A stretch of 64,000 nucleotides of DNA, from contig NZ_JAKUKA010000001.1 in the NCBI RefSeq assembly GCF_023156195.1, positions 5,580,001 to 5,644,000 on the forward strand, in the 5' to 3' direction. The stretch is from Chitinophaga sedimenti (lineage in GTDB: Bacteria > Bacteroidota > Bacteroidia > Chitinophagales > Chitinophagaceae). The position numbers and the translations under genes were made by a program. Shown piece after piece: positions 10,220-18,697 of the stretch (its first letter is position 1; every line of letters begins with the position of its first letter). The notes under the pieces were generated by a model that saw only the letters and a list, made by a program, of their open reading frames with translations, had not been told where the DNA came from and did not search any database.

Positions 10220-11368
10220 CTACAGTCGGGTGTCCAGGGCATCAAAGCCAAAGCGTTCCCGGACCTTGTCCAGTGACCGGTAGAGGGAGAAAGGAGATAT
10301 GTCTTCCTCGAAAAGGCTGGTTTGGACGGCTCCGGGTGATAGCCGGGAGAGCCGCACTTCCACCATGCGAATGAGCAGTCGTCGGTTGTATAGTGCATCA
10401 AACAGCCGCAGGGCTGTCGCGGTCAATATGCTGTCCTGATTTTGTGGATGTAGGCGTGTCCCCTTGGTATAAGTGTCTTCATTGCCATAACGGATTTTTA
10501 CGGTGATGGCTGCCGTTACCCATCGGCCGTGACGAAGTTCATACCCAAGGGCAGCCACCAGGCGCCGAATGGTGGTATGAAGTATGTTCATATCGGTAGT
10601 GTCAAGTGAAAACTGTTGGCTGCGGACAAGCTCCCGGGTGCGGCGATATGGAACGACCGGCGCGGGATCTATTGCACGGGCTTTCTTCCAGATGGCTAAT
10701 CCTTCCTGGCCGTGGGCGTAGAGTAGCAACTGGTGCGGCAGATGCTGGAGCGTATCAATTTTCCTTACCCCTTTAAAGCAAAGTTGCCGGTAGAGCTCCC
10801 ATTCAGTGCCGGGGATACGGATAACAGGCATCGGCGCAAGAAATGCCTTCTCCAGTCCTTTCTCAACGACAAAGCGTCCGCCGCCGCTGAATGCTTCATG
10901 TGTGGCAACTTTAGATATGGTCTTGTTGATGGACAGTCCGTAACTGGGAGGTAGACCGCTGTGTTGTTGCATCTTAAGTTGTAATTCCGTCACCCATTGC
11001 TGAATGCCGATATAACGGTCCATGCCGGTTACATCCAGATAAAATTCGGAGTTGGATGCCTTTTCAAATACCGGTGCTGATTCGGCAATGATATCGGTCA
11101 GCACGTCAGAAATGTTGTTATAATAGTCATTGTCGCCTTTGCGAACAGTTGCCTGCGGGCAATGCCGCAATGCCTCTCGTAAACTCATGTCTTTTACTAC
11201 GCCAAACCGGCTCGCTTCCCGGCTACAGGATTGCACGGTCATTCTCCCGCTGGCGCCAACCAGTAACAACGGTTTGTGCTGAAGGCGCCTGTCGCGCAGC
11301 CGCTCACAGGCAATAGTATAGCGGTCCACGTCAATATTGACGATGGTCCTTTGGGTTTCAGATGTCAT
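10220..11368 (-). CDS. Y-family DNA polymerase (DinB/ImuB-like)
   Basis: A 382-aa Y-family polymerase related to Pol IV. The N-terminal IVNIDVDRYTIACE matches the first catalytic motif (Asp13). The second motif, normally SIDE, reads SNSE (105-108), so the usual Asp is Ser107 while Glu108 remains; the following FYLDVTGMDRYIG is typical. A helix-hairpin-helix region (RIPGTEWELYRQLCFKGVRKI) and little-finger domain follow. QTSLFEED at 349-356 matches a beta-clamp-binding peptide (QxxLF). It lies 35 bases upstream of the DnaE-type gene on the same strand, as in mutasome cassettes. Loss of one acidic residue suggests a scaffold or weakened polymerase, as in ImuB, but this has not been shown. Confidence 0.85.
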   Translation of the reverse strand: MTSETQRTIVNIDVDRYTIACERLRDRRLQHKPLLLVGASGRMTVQSCSREASRFGVVKDMSLREALRHCPQATVRKGDNDYYNNISDVLTDIIAESAPVFEKASNSEFYLDVTGMDRYIGIQQWVTELQLKMQQHSGLPPSYGLSINKTISKVATHEAFSGGGRFVVEKGLEKAFLAPMPVIRIPGTEWELYRQLCFKGVRKIDTLQHLPHQLLLYAHGQEGLAIWKKARAIDPAPVVPYRRTRELVRSQQFSLDTTDMNILHTTIRRLVAALGYELRHGRWVTAAITVKIRYGNEDTYTKGTRLHPQNQDSILTATALRLFDALYNRRLLIRMVEVRLSRLSPGAVQTSLFEEDISPFSLYRSLDKVRERFGFDALDTRL

Positions 11369-11392
11369 ACATTTAGATTTTGCAAAAATGGA

Positions 11393-11409
11393 AGTTCGGC
11401 TGCTGAACT
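11393..11409. promoter_or_regulatory. Palindrome upstream of polymerase pair (possible operator)
   Basis: AGTTC-GGCTGCT-GAACT is an inverted repeat with 5-base arms, 25 bases upstream of the Y-polymerase start and between the divergent genes at 11368 and 11546. The GTTC/GAAC arms recall SOS-box half sites, so a LexA-type repressor site is possible. No repressor gene is seen nearby and the arms are short. Confidence 0.3.
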
Positions 11410-11545
11410 CGCGTGCAAATTACTAAGTTTTTAGCGTGGTGAAATTAGAATTTCCACATCGAGGTAGGATGTAGGGAATTGTGGATATCTCGGGGTGCTG
11501 ATTTTGTGGTTATAACTATATTTAATATTTGAGGATTAATACAAT

Positions 11546-12991
11546 ATGCAGCAAGACAGTACTCACAAATACGTAAGCCACGCTATCTCCCGGATTACCG
11601 AACTGGAGACGGGCACCTTTCGGGGAGTGGTAACAAATAATGGAGAAAGGTTGGTGGGCGTGCTAAAGCGACGCCAAGATATCGGATATAATTTGTTTGT
11701 CTACCGTCGTGGCCCACAGGTAGTACCGGATATGGCATCTCCGTTGGTATTAGAAGGGCGCACCCAGGCCTTTGTTGCAGAAAGGTGGATGGAACTGCAG
11801 AAAAATACGCGCTTCAATAATGTCCGGCGTAAACATTTTTCCAGGTGGACAGGAGACATAGATATGTTTCGAATAGGTGAACCTACGCAGGAACTGCGTT
11901 ATTTCAGGTCAATTATTCCATTGCCATCAAGTTTCCGGAGCAGCCATATTTTCGAAGATGATATTGTATCTAATGATCTCACCGGTCATACAAGAGGTCT
12001 TCTCAAACTTACCACTGGCGCTAATGTATTTCAGGTGTATGCGATCAATAAAAAAGGAAAGCATTATGTGCTTATCGATGCGTGTGATACAATGACAATA
12101 GACGCATTTCGACAGGCGTGTTGGATTATACATGTGGCCTTGGCCTTTTTTAACGGTCGCCTGGCACAAGGCGAGCAGTACCTGTTCGCCTACACAGAAG
12201 CGGATATGAAGGAGCCTGAGACAAGCTGGTACGAAGAGTTGCGCGGCAGTGTCAGCTCAATTTACACGGCTACGACTGCCAATGCGGCTTCTTGGATTAG
12301 AGAATGGCATAAAAATCAGGAGCCAGAGTTTAGAGAGAAGGTGGCACCGGTTTCTATGGAAATGGTCAGCCGGCTGTGCCAATGGATAAGCCGCAAAGAT
12401 GCGTACCTGGCGGTGGTGTTGTTAATCATCGAGGCAAAACGGGCGTCACTGCTGATGCAGCCAGCCGGATTCGCTATCGCCCTGGAGGGCATGGCAACTA
12501 TTTTTGAACAGCAGTATCCCGAGAAAGTTACGCCGGTGAGGGAGAAAGCAGTCGCCAGGGAAATCATTGGCAAGTTAAGGAACATCCTGACTGAATATGA
12601 AGGAAAAGAAGGCGTGGATGTTTCCGTTTTACAGAAGAAGATTGATGTGCTCAATAGCCCTACCAACCGCGACCGGCTAAAGATTCCCTTCCGTCTGCTC
12701 GGCATTCCATTAACTGATAATGATCTATTGGCGCTGGATTACCGTAATGCCCTGCTTCATGGTAATGTAACGTTGTCGCCATTGGAGAAGAAGGACTTTA
12801 AGATGGAGGAACTGGAATTGGGGTTACGGCTGCTGACACTGGCTAATGCTGTGGTGCTGAAAATAATCGGGTACAAAGGTTGGATCGTCAATCACGTTAA
12901 GACCCAGGAAAGGACCATCGGAAAAGATATTGACGAGCCATATTTCCGTGATATCGGAGACTACACAGATGAAATGGTGGTTATTGTGTAG
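11546..12991 (+). CDS. Uncharacterised protein with C-terminal HEPN-like motif
   Basis: A 481-aa intact protein with no family I can name. The N-terminal ~220 residues look like a beta-rich sensor-type domain (FRGVVTNNGERLVGVLKRR, GLLKLTTGANVFQVYAINK). The C-terminal half is helical and contains YRNALLHGN, with R400-x4-H405, the RNase motif of HEPN domains, in the usual LLHG context. A sensor-plus-HEPN layout resembles proteins of abortive-infection type such as ApeA, but similarity to ApeA itself is not claimed. It is divergent from the polymerase pair and convergent with the membrane protein 12992-13447, whose stop directly abuts this one. Confidence 0.6.
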   Translation: MQQDSTHKYVSHAISRITELETGTFRGVVTNNGERLVGVLKRRQDIGYNLFVYRRGPQVVPDMASPLVLEGRTQAFVAERWMELQKNTRFNNVRRKHFSRWTGDIDMFRIGEPTQELRYFRSIIPLPSSFRSSHIFEDDIVSNDLTGHTRGLLKLTTGANVFQVYAINKKGKHYVLIDACDTMTIDAFRQACWIIHVALAFFNGRLAQGEQYLFAYTEADMKEPETSWYEELRGSVSSIYTATTANAASWIREWHKNQEPEFREKVAPVSMEMVSRLCQWISRKDAYLAVVLLIIEAKRASLLMQPAGFAIALEGMATIFEQQYPEKVTPVREKAVAREIIGKLRNILTEYEGKEGVDVSVLQKKIDVLNSPTNRDRLKIPFRLLGIPLTDNDLLALDYRNALLHGNVTLSPLEKKDFKMEELELGLRLLTLANAVVLKIIGYKGWIVNHVKTQERTIGKDIDEPYFRDIGDYTDEMVVIV

Positions 12992-13447
12992 TTAAAAGTC
13001 ACCGGGCTTCATCTTGCTGAAATCGACATAGTTTTCTTTCTTACGCAGCTCGCAGTCAGGATCGCAGGTATTTCTGGGGTAACAGTCCTCGGTAGTTTCG
13101 TCTATTCTATACTCATAAGGGGGTGGGTATGAACCGAAAGAACGAGGTTTCCACGCGTAACGAGGCAGTGCCATTATGAATAGAACGAGTAAAGCAAACC
13201 ATACTGGTTTAGGGATGACCTTTATTAGCCAGTCTGTTACTGCATCCACAACGTCCATAAAGGCAAACAGTAGGGAGAGTATCAAATCCATTACCACCTC
13301 AAATAATTTTTTGAGAAGTGACCAGGTTGCTTTGTATACCCCGACTATCCATTTCCATGAAACGCTCCTTATTAATTGCAGCTGGGAAAGGAGGATGGTT
13401 TGTGACTTGCGCGCATAAGCCCGTATTTGTTGGCGGTTAAGTAGCAT
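12992..13447 (-). CDS. Small membrane protein, unknown
   Basis: A 151-aa protein with a basic N-terminus (MLLNRQQIRAYARKSQ) and a long amphipathic-to-hydrophobic region (about 35-70, LFEVVMDLILSLLFAFMDVV). A membrane span follows at about 80-96 (VWFALLVLFIMALP). The C-terminal ~50 residues are polar, with three Cys (EDCYPRNTCDPDCELRKK) spaced like a metal or disulfide site. Its stop touches the stop of the HEPN-like gene on the other strand. The family was not recognised. Confidence 0.55.
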   Translation of the reverse strand: MLLNRQQIRAYARKSQTILLSQLQLIRSVSWKWIVGVYKATWSLLKKLFEVVMDLILSLLFAFMDVVDAVTDWLIKVIPKPVWFALLVLFIMALPRYAWKPRSFGSYPPPYEYRIDETTEDCYPRNTCDPDCELRKKENYVDFSKMKPGDF

Positions 13448-14012
13448 GGTTCGGCGAATTTCGATTGTTTATTAATATAACGTGGGGTAAGGAGAGTTTA
13501 ACCAGTGGGAGCGGACTTTTTCAAAAATACAGCTTTTGCTGCCAGGTAGAGGAAACAAAATACCCCCAAAATAGAAGTATTTCAGGGGCTTTCCCGGGCT
13601 TCTCATAACTCGTTGAGCGGAGCCACCTTATCTTACTAACGGCTCGTGCCATTAAGCGGCCGCAAAATATACATCTGCGTTTATACTACACGATAATTGG
13701 CCGGATTTTTCTTGGTGCGAGGAACTGCTGACTGACGTCATGCGGTATGGCCCGGATTTATTCAACGAAAAACCGGAAAACACCCACGATTTCCATTTGG
13801 CCCTGCCATCTACCCTCAACGGGTGTCCGCTTATCAACTTATAAAATACTTTTTCTACCTCAAAGTGGCCTTTGGTAGCGGATTGTAGCCGCTTTGGACG
13901 GCTTTTGCCTGGTTTACTAAAAAGCGAAACGCGCTTTGCTGGAATCTAATTTTACAACTGCGCACAATCAAAACAGTACTGTTCATTCTTTATCTGTAAT
14001 CCGCACCCGAAA
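13448..14012. other. Intergenic stretch with a short coding-like fragment
   Basis: There is no complete gene here. An open plus-strand stretch at 13656-13844 reads like protein (HDNWPDFSWCEELLTDVMRY, then a fragment ending CPLINL) but follows a stop and lacks an upstream start unless translation begins at the internal ATG before RYGPDLF. It may be the remnant or frameshifted end of a small gene preceding rteC. No tRNA or convincing attachment site was seen. Confidence 0.4.
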
Positions 14013-14840
14013 ATGATTGACCAGTTTACCAAAGAGCTCCCTGGCAAAATTGCTGGATGACCTCGACCAAATCGCCATCGACCCCGACCAGGACCTTGCC
14101 TCAGTAAGAAGGTGTATAGGACTGATGGCCGATGCCACTGAGAAAATGGAAACGTTTTTATCAGATTATGCATTCCTAAGTGAAGAAGAACAAATTCATT
14201 TTTTTAAGTACCTAAAGCCTCAGCTTGACGGTCGCAGGATCTATTATACGCAGCTGCTACGGATATTTAACAGGGGACCTGTATGGAATGATGGGCAAAA
14301 GGTTGCCCATCTTAAAGCCCAGTTGCAGCAGATTGACGGCTACTACCAACGTAACAGCGAATTGTATCTATACCACAGGCTAGGTGAAAGCTATAATGAC
14401 CGGTTATATTTTTTGCGAGGGCTCGATGACCTGATCCCTGATATTGATTATTATCCTGTCTTTCTCGACAAGCGTTATCATACCCGTAAGAGTTTCCAGT
14501 ACGGGGTGTTTTTCGCCAATGAGATGTTGACCCGTTTTCTGCATCGTCAATTGGGGGCTGATACTGGAATAACTCCAATGGCTTTACCTGGACCGGGTCA
14601 AAAGCAGCACTGACGGAGCTGATCTATGCACTCAATGAGGCAAAGGTGATCGGTGGCAAGACCCATGACGTCAGCAAGCTGCGCGACCATTTCGCCAATA
14701 TCTTTGGTGTCCAGGTTGCCAATATCTATGCTGCTCATGAGGATAACCGGTTACGCAAGAAGGCAAGGACTCCGTTTATGGACGAATTGAAGCGGGTATT
14801 GATCGATAAATACAATTACGACGACGAGCATGCGAAATAG
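14013..14840 (+). pseudogene. rteC: RteC-domain regulator, frameshifted
   Basis: RteC proteins are helical regulators of excision and transfer genes in Bacteroides conjugative transposons. The likely start is the ATG at 14013 (MIDQFTKELPGK), which joins LLDDLDQIAIDPDQ after one base is removed in the AAAA run near 14050. Typical features are FFKYLKPQ and the AELYIY-like segment SELYLYHRLGESYNDRLYFL. A second shift near 14575 separates it from NGFTWTGSKAALTELIYALN. That leads into VSKLRDHFANIFG, and the gene ends at the stop at 14840. The WTGSK...LTELIYAL part is the diagnostic RteC C-terminus. The neighbouring gene order does not match rteA-rteB-rteC. Confidence 0.75.
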
Positions 14841-14952
14841 GACATTCAGGCACTCGATATAGAATCATCATTAAGTTTCGGCCTACTTCATTTTTGTTCC
14901 GGGCCTTCTTTTGAATCCATTCGGTTACGTTTTCCTTCGTTGCTTCGGCCAT
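14776..14952 (-). CDS. Possible small protein antisense to rteC end
   Basis: A 58-aa frame from the ATG at 14952 beginning MAEATKENVTEWIQKKARNK. The first 25 residues look like a real charged helical start. The remainder, which overlaps the rteC 3' end on the other strand, does not. It may be a small gene or the truncated start of a lost one. The family was not recognised. Confidence 0.25.
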   Translation of the reverse strand: MAEATKENVTEWIQKKARNKNEVGRNLMMILYRVPECPISHARRRNCIYRSIPASIRP

Positions 14953-15167
14953 CTTATACCTAATAGGAGAATTTTACTATATTTATAACGTAATCCCTTA
15001 CTGTTATGATCCCCAATAATGACTACGCCCGCCAGATATAGTGTTGCCAGTTACAGTAGAAGTTATCCAGGATGTATTCGCGGTAGACGGACGACTATCA
15101 ACTGAGTTATCGATAGTATGAAATGTACTACTAATAGTCTATATGTTATGAATAAAGTTTTAGCTCC

Positions 15168-16310
15168 ATGCCTGTTTTAATTGATAGAACAACGTCCGAT
15201 CCACAAACCCACATATTGATCATCGGTGTGGGTGGTTACCCTTATCTTAAAGGCGGTTTAAACTTTGACGCCGCAGCTGTCAAAGATAAATTTGGGGATC
15301 TTGATCAGCTGGCTCCTGCTACATTATCTGCGGTTGCGCTTTACAGAACGGTGATGGAGATTGATAGTCGTAATGGTTGGCAGCTGCCGTTGGGAAGTGT
15401 TGAGGTGCTGGCCAATGGACCCGGAGGAAATGACGTGGTAATCGATGGGGACGTCTGTGATCGGCCTACAAAAAAGCAAATTACAGGAGCATTTCATGAT
15501 TGGTGGAATCGATGTGTGAAGAATGAGAAAAATTGTGCAATATTTTACTACTGTGGGCACGGCCTTCAGAAAGTAGATCAGTATTTGCTGACAGAGGATT
15601 TTATGGTGGAAAGAGAGCCTGACAGTTATGGAGCCTTTAACCTGAATGAGACTTACAGGGCATTTCATAGTCGAAAGACCGGGAATAAGCTGTTTTTAAT
15701 TGATTCCTGCAGAGAAATTTCTGTTGAATTGCTTACAACTAATTTCGCCCCTGCTGGGTTAAGCCAGGATGACTTTGTTGGATATTATGGCTCGGATTCC
15801 TTTCTGCAACAATCTACATCTACTTCGCAGGCTGCTTTTGGAAAAGAGGATGACGCGACTCTATATACTAAGGCTCTTATCAGCGCCTTGAATGGACAAT
15901 TGGCAACAAATCCCGGAAATAAAGGCTGGGTGTTGGAAAGCAAACAACTCGGTCTGCAAATGGATTTGTTGATTGCTCGCCAATACGCGCGGGGAGCGCC
16001 TCAGCAAATCTGTGAGCAGAGGTTTGTAGGCTCTTTTACATTAGTTAAATTCGATGGGCCGCCTATGGTCGATGTTGAAATTACCATCGACCCTGAAGTG
16101 CGTCACTCCGACACGACTCTAAGTTTCTTTCATGGAAAAACCCGAGCATTGGTTAAATATAGGGATCCTCATCCGGACGTCTGGCGGTTTCCCATTGAAG
16201 CAGGAGCTTACAGACTGGAGGCGAGATCAACCTCTGACCCGTTACGCATTGAAGAGGATTTAATATCGGCAACACCCCCATTGGCTCAACATCAAATATG
16301 TTTTTTATGA
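15168..16310 (+). CDS. Caspase-like cysteine protease (peptidase C14 fold)
   Basis: A 380-aa protein whose first ~250 residues form a caspase/metacaspase domain. It has a strand ILIIGVGGYPYL, the catalytic His in FYYCGHGLQ (His131) and the catalytic Cys in KLFLIDSCRE (Cys181). The tail (about 290-380) looks like a separate beta-rich domain. There is no signal peptide, so it should act in the cytoplasm. It is followed without a gap (13-base overlap) by 16298-17554, and then by an MBL-fold gene. Bacterial caspase-like proteases are often effectors in defence systems, cutting a target protein after infection sensing. No NTPase sensor is visible beside it. Confidence 0.85.
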   Translation: MPVLIDRTTSDPQTHILIIGVGGYPYLKGGLNFDAAAVKDKFGDLDQLAPATLSAVALYRTVMEIDSRNGWQLPLGSVEVLANGPGGNDVVIDGDVCDRPTKKQITGAFHDWWNRCVKNEKNCAIFYYCGHGLQKVDQYLLTEDFMVEREPDSYGAFNLNETYRAFHSRKTGNKLFLIDSCREISVELLTTNFAPAGLSQDDFVGYYGSDSFLQQSTSTSQAAFGKEDDATLYTKALISALNGQLATNPGNKGWVLESKQLGLQMDLLIARQYARGAPQQICEQRFVGSFTLVKFDGPPMVDVEITIDPEVRHSDTTLSFFHGKTRALVKYRDPHPDVWRFPIEAGAYRLEARSTSDPLRIEEDLISATPPLAQHQICFL

Positions 16311-17554
16311 CGGAGTTACCAGAAACCAAATCAGGGCTAAAAATCATAATTTCTTTAGACGCAGTTTTGGCTAACGAGTGGGTGTTGTATGAGTTGTATG
16401 ATGCCAGAATGACTAAGGTTTATCAGGGGTGGTCCGATGAAAATACCTATTATTTTAATGGTGTCGAGCCGGCAATATATGTTATTAAGGTATCGAACAG
16501 CAGAGGCGTCAGTTTTGAAAAGGCAGTGGAAGTCGTGGGAGAAAAAACATCTACCGTTGTATTTAGAAGGGACAATAGCGCATTAATCAGGGAGATAAGA
16601 AACTCTGTTATCGCTTATAGCAGAGCGTCTGATAGTCCTGAGCCCACTCTGAAAGGAGGTTCGATATTAGACAAGGCTTTGGGCCAGTTTGGACGATTGC
16701 AATTTAATCACATCTTTTGGTCATTTAATCGGGGTACCTGGGAGGTGTTGCCGCGATTGGAGTTCAAGTATACTTCAAAAAAGGATTACCGATGGCAGGC
16801 AAATATGAAACTAAAGGATGGAGTTTACGGAATTGAATATGATGGAGTAGGTGTAAGCGGCGAAAAAGTTCGAAAATTTACTTTTATCCCTCCCGGAGAG
16901 GTCACGATATCCGTCTTAGATTATATAAGATACCATAAAGAACCACTAATAATTGGTACTAATAATGATGTGGCTGATACGCTCGGTAATCTTTTGCATA
17001 GTCAGGACATAGATAATGCTTTAGGCTTTTTGCCTGTTTATCAGTCTATAAACCTTATGAGCGAAAAGCGAAAAGACCATGCGGCGGCCGCTATTGGTGG
17101 TTACTATCTTGTTAAGACCGGTCATTTTGAAATGTTATACACTGACTGGGCTGAGAATCTCGCAAATTGGTTTCCCAAAATGTCTGATGGGCCTATTATC
17201 TTGGCGTGGAAGCTGATACGGGAGCATGAAAGTCCCAATGAAGCTGTGATTCGGGAATTTAGGAGCTTATTGTTAAGGGCTACTGAACGTGGGGTGCCCT
17301 ATTTTACTGAAGGTTTAAAATTATTGTATGAAGGGCTATCGCAGATTTGGCGTGGCGGAAGAAGCGGTGATCTTATAGTTGAGGAAGCAAGACTAAAGGT
17401 TGGTGATTTTATGGATAAAGTAGATAAGAAGGCTTTTTACACTACGTTTAACAACTATGTTCCGATTGCTCAAACGGGCAAATGGAAGGTGTATGTCTAT
17501 CCGGAAGATAGAAATTCATTGGCGGAGATGCCGGATTTGGTTCCCCAAACCTAA
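16298..17554 (+). CDS. Unknown protein between caspase and MBL genes
   Basis: A 418-aa protein starting inside the end of the caspase gene (13-base overlap), a sign of translational coupling. The first ~100 residues resemble an immunoglobulin-like or beta-sandwich domain (WVLYELYDARMTKVYQGW, YYFNGVEPAIYVIKVSN). The remainder is mostly helical, with repeats of an armadillo or TPR flavour (AAAAIGGYYLVKTGHFEMLY, GPIILAWKLIREHE). There is no catalytic motif. It could be the sensor, scaffold or protease substrate of the three-gene unit. The family was not recognised. Confidence 0.7.
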   Translation: MFFMTELPETKSGLKIIISLDAVLANEWVLYELYDARMTKVYQGWSDENTYYFNGVEPAIYVIKVSNSRGVSFEKAVEVVGEKTSTVVFRRDNSALIREIRNSVIAYSRASDSPEPTLKGGSILDKALGQFGRLQFNHIFWSFNRGTWEVLPRLEFKYTSKKDYRWQANMKLKDGVYGIEYDGVGVSGEKVRKFTFIPPGEVTISVLDYIRYHKEPLIIGTNNDVADTLGNLLHSQDIDNALGFLPVYQSINLMSEKRKDHAAAAIGGYYLVKTGHFEMLYTDWAENLANWFPKMSDGPIILAWKLIREHESPNEAVIREFRSLLLRATERGVPYFTEGLKLLYEGLSQIWRGGRSGDLIVEEARLKVGDFMDKVDKKAFYTTFNNYVPIAQTGKWKVYVYPEDRNSLAEMPDLVPQT

Positions 17555-17571
17555 CCTATAAAATAACAATC

Positions 17572-18628
17572 ATGTTAGAAGTTACCTTTTATCCTGCTAC
17601 TTATGGTGATTGCATTTGGATTACCTACGGTAACCCCTCCAAGCCACGACACATACTTATAGATGGTGGTACTGGAGGGACAAGTGTTTACATTGCCAAT
17701 AGATTGAAAGAGCTGGAAGCGTCGGAGCAGCAATTGGAGTTGGTGGTTGTGAGTCATATTGATCGGGACCACATAGAAGGGCTTTTGCGGGTCTTTGAAA
17801 AATATGGTGGCGTATTTAATACAAAGGACTTTTGGTTCAATGGATGGAAACACCTGAAGAGCTATCAGGGTTTTGTTACTTTAGGTGCCCAACAGGGGAG
17901 AAGATTAGTAGTTATCTAAAAAAAACAAAAACACCTTGGAATTTTGCCTTTGATGAAAAGGCGGTTGTGATTGCTGATCCTGAAAAATTACCATTTGTTG
18001 ATTTGCCAGATGGAATGAAGATTACCTTGCTCTCTCCCTATCACGAGCAACTTCAAAAATTGAAGCCCGTTTGGTTAAAGGAAGTCATTGAAGCTGGGTT
18101 GATGCCGGGAAATGTGGAGGTAGAATTGCCGGATGATTCCGCATGGGTTAGATTGGGCGGGGGATGCCCAAAGTAGAGGAGCTGGCCGCCGATCCGTTTG
18201 AAGAAGATGATACAGCAGCAAATGGAAGTAGTATTGCGCTGTTGCTGGAGTATGAGGGTAAAAGGTTGCTCCTGGCCGCTGACGCCCATCCCAGCGTAAT
18301 TTTAAAGTCGCTTGATACGTACTCAAAGGTCCCGGTTGAGTTGGATCTGTTTAAAATATCCCATCATGGCTCTCATGGAAATACCAGTCGAGAGTTGTTT
18401 GAAAAGGCGCCCGCCGCTAATTATGTTATCTCCACGAGCGGTACCAGGTGGCCGCATCCCCACGGAGCAACGATTGCTCGATTACTTAAAAGTTCGGTTC
18501 AGGACAAAAAGCTATTCTTCAACTACCGGTCAGACGTTAACAAGGTATGGGATAACGCCATCCTTAAGAAAAAGTATAAATATTCAACCGACTATGGTGA
18601 GGATGGCTTGTTGTGTATTGAATTTTAA
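17572..18628 (+). pseudogene. Metallo-beta-lactamase-fold hydrolase (ComEC-like), frameshifted
   Basis: An MBL-fold enzyme of ~350 aa, split by two single-base losses: near 17897 (GGGG) and near 18163 (GGGGG). Joined, it has a strand start (LEVTFYPATYGDCIWI), the metal site SHIDRDHIEG (His62, Asp64, Asp66, His67), a second metal Asp in LLLAADAH, and KISHHGSHGN. These features are typical of the MBL domain found in ComEC and in stand-alone ComEC-type hydrolases. The substrate is unknown. It starts 17 bases after the unknown gene, so caspase, unknown and MBL genes form one unit. Confidence 0.85.
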
Positions 18629-18697
18629 CAGTTACAGGATCAAGCCCATCTTTCCCGCATTCATGGTGAGAAAGACGAGCTTTATTGGATAACATCC

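Noticed and set aside
13448..14012. Possible tRNA or attachment site before rteC
   Set aside because: No cloverleaf with CCA-ready stem and no repeated att-like sequence could be made from the bases.
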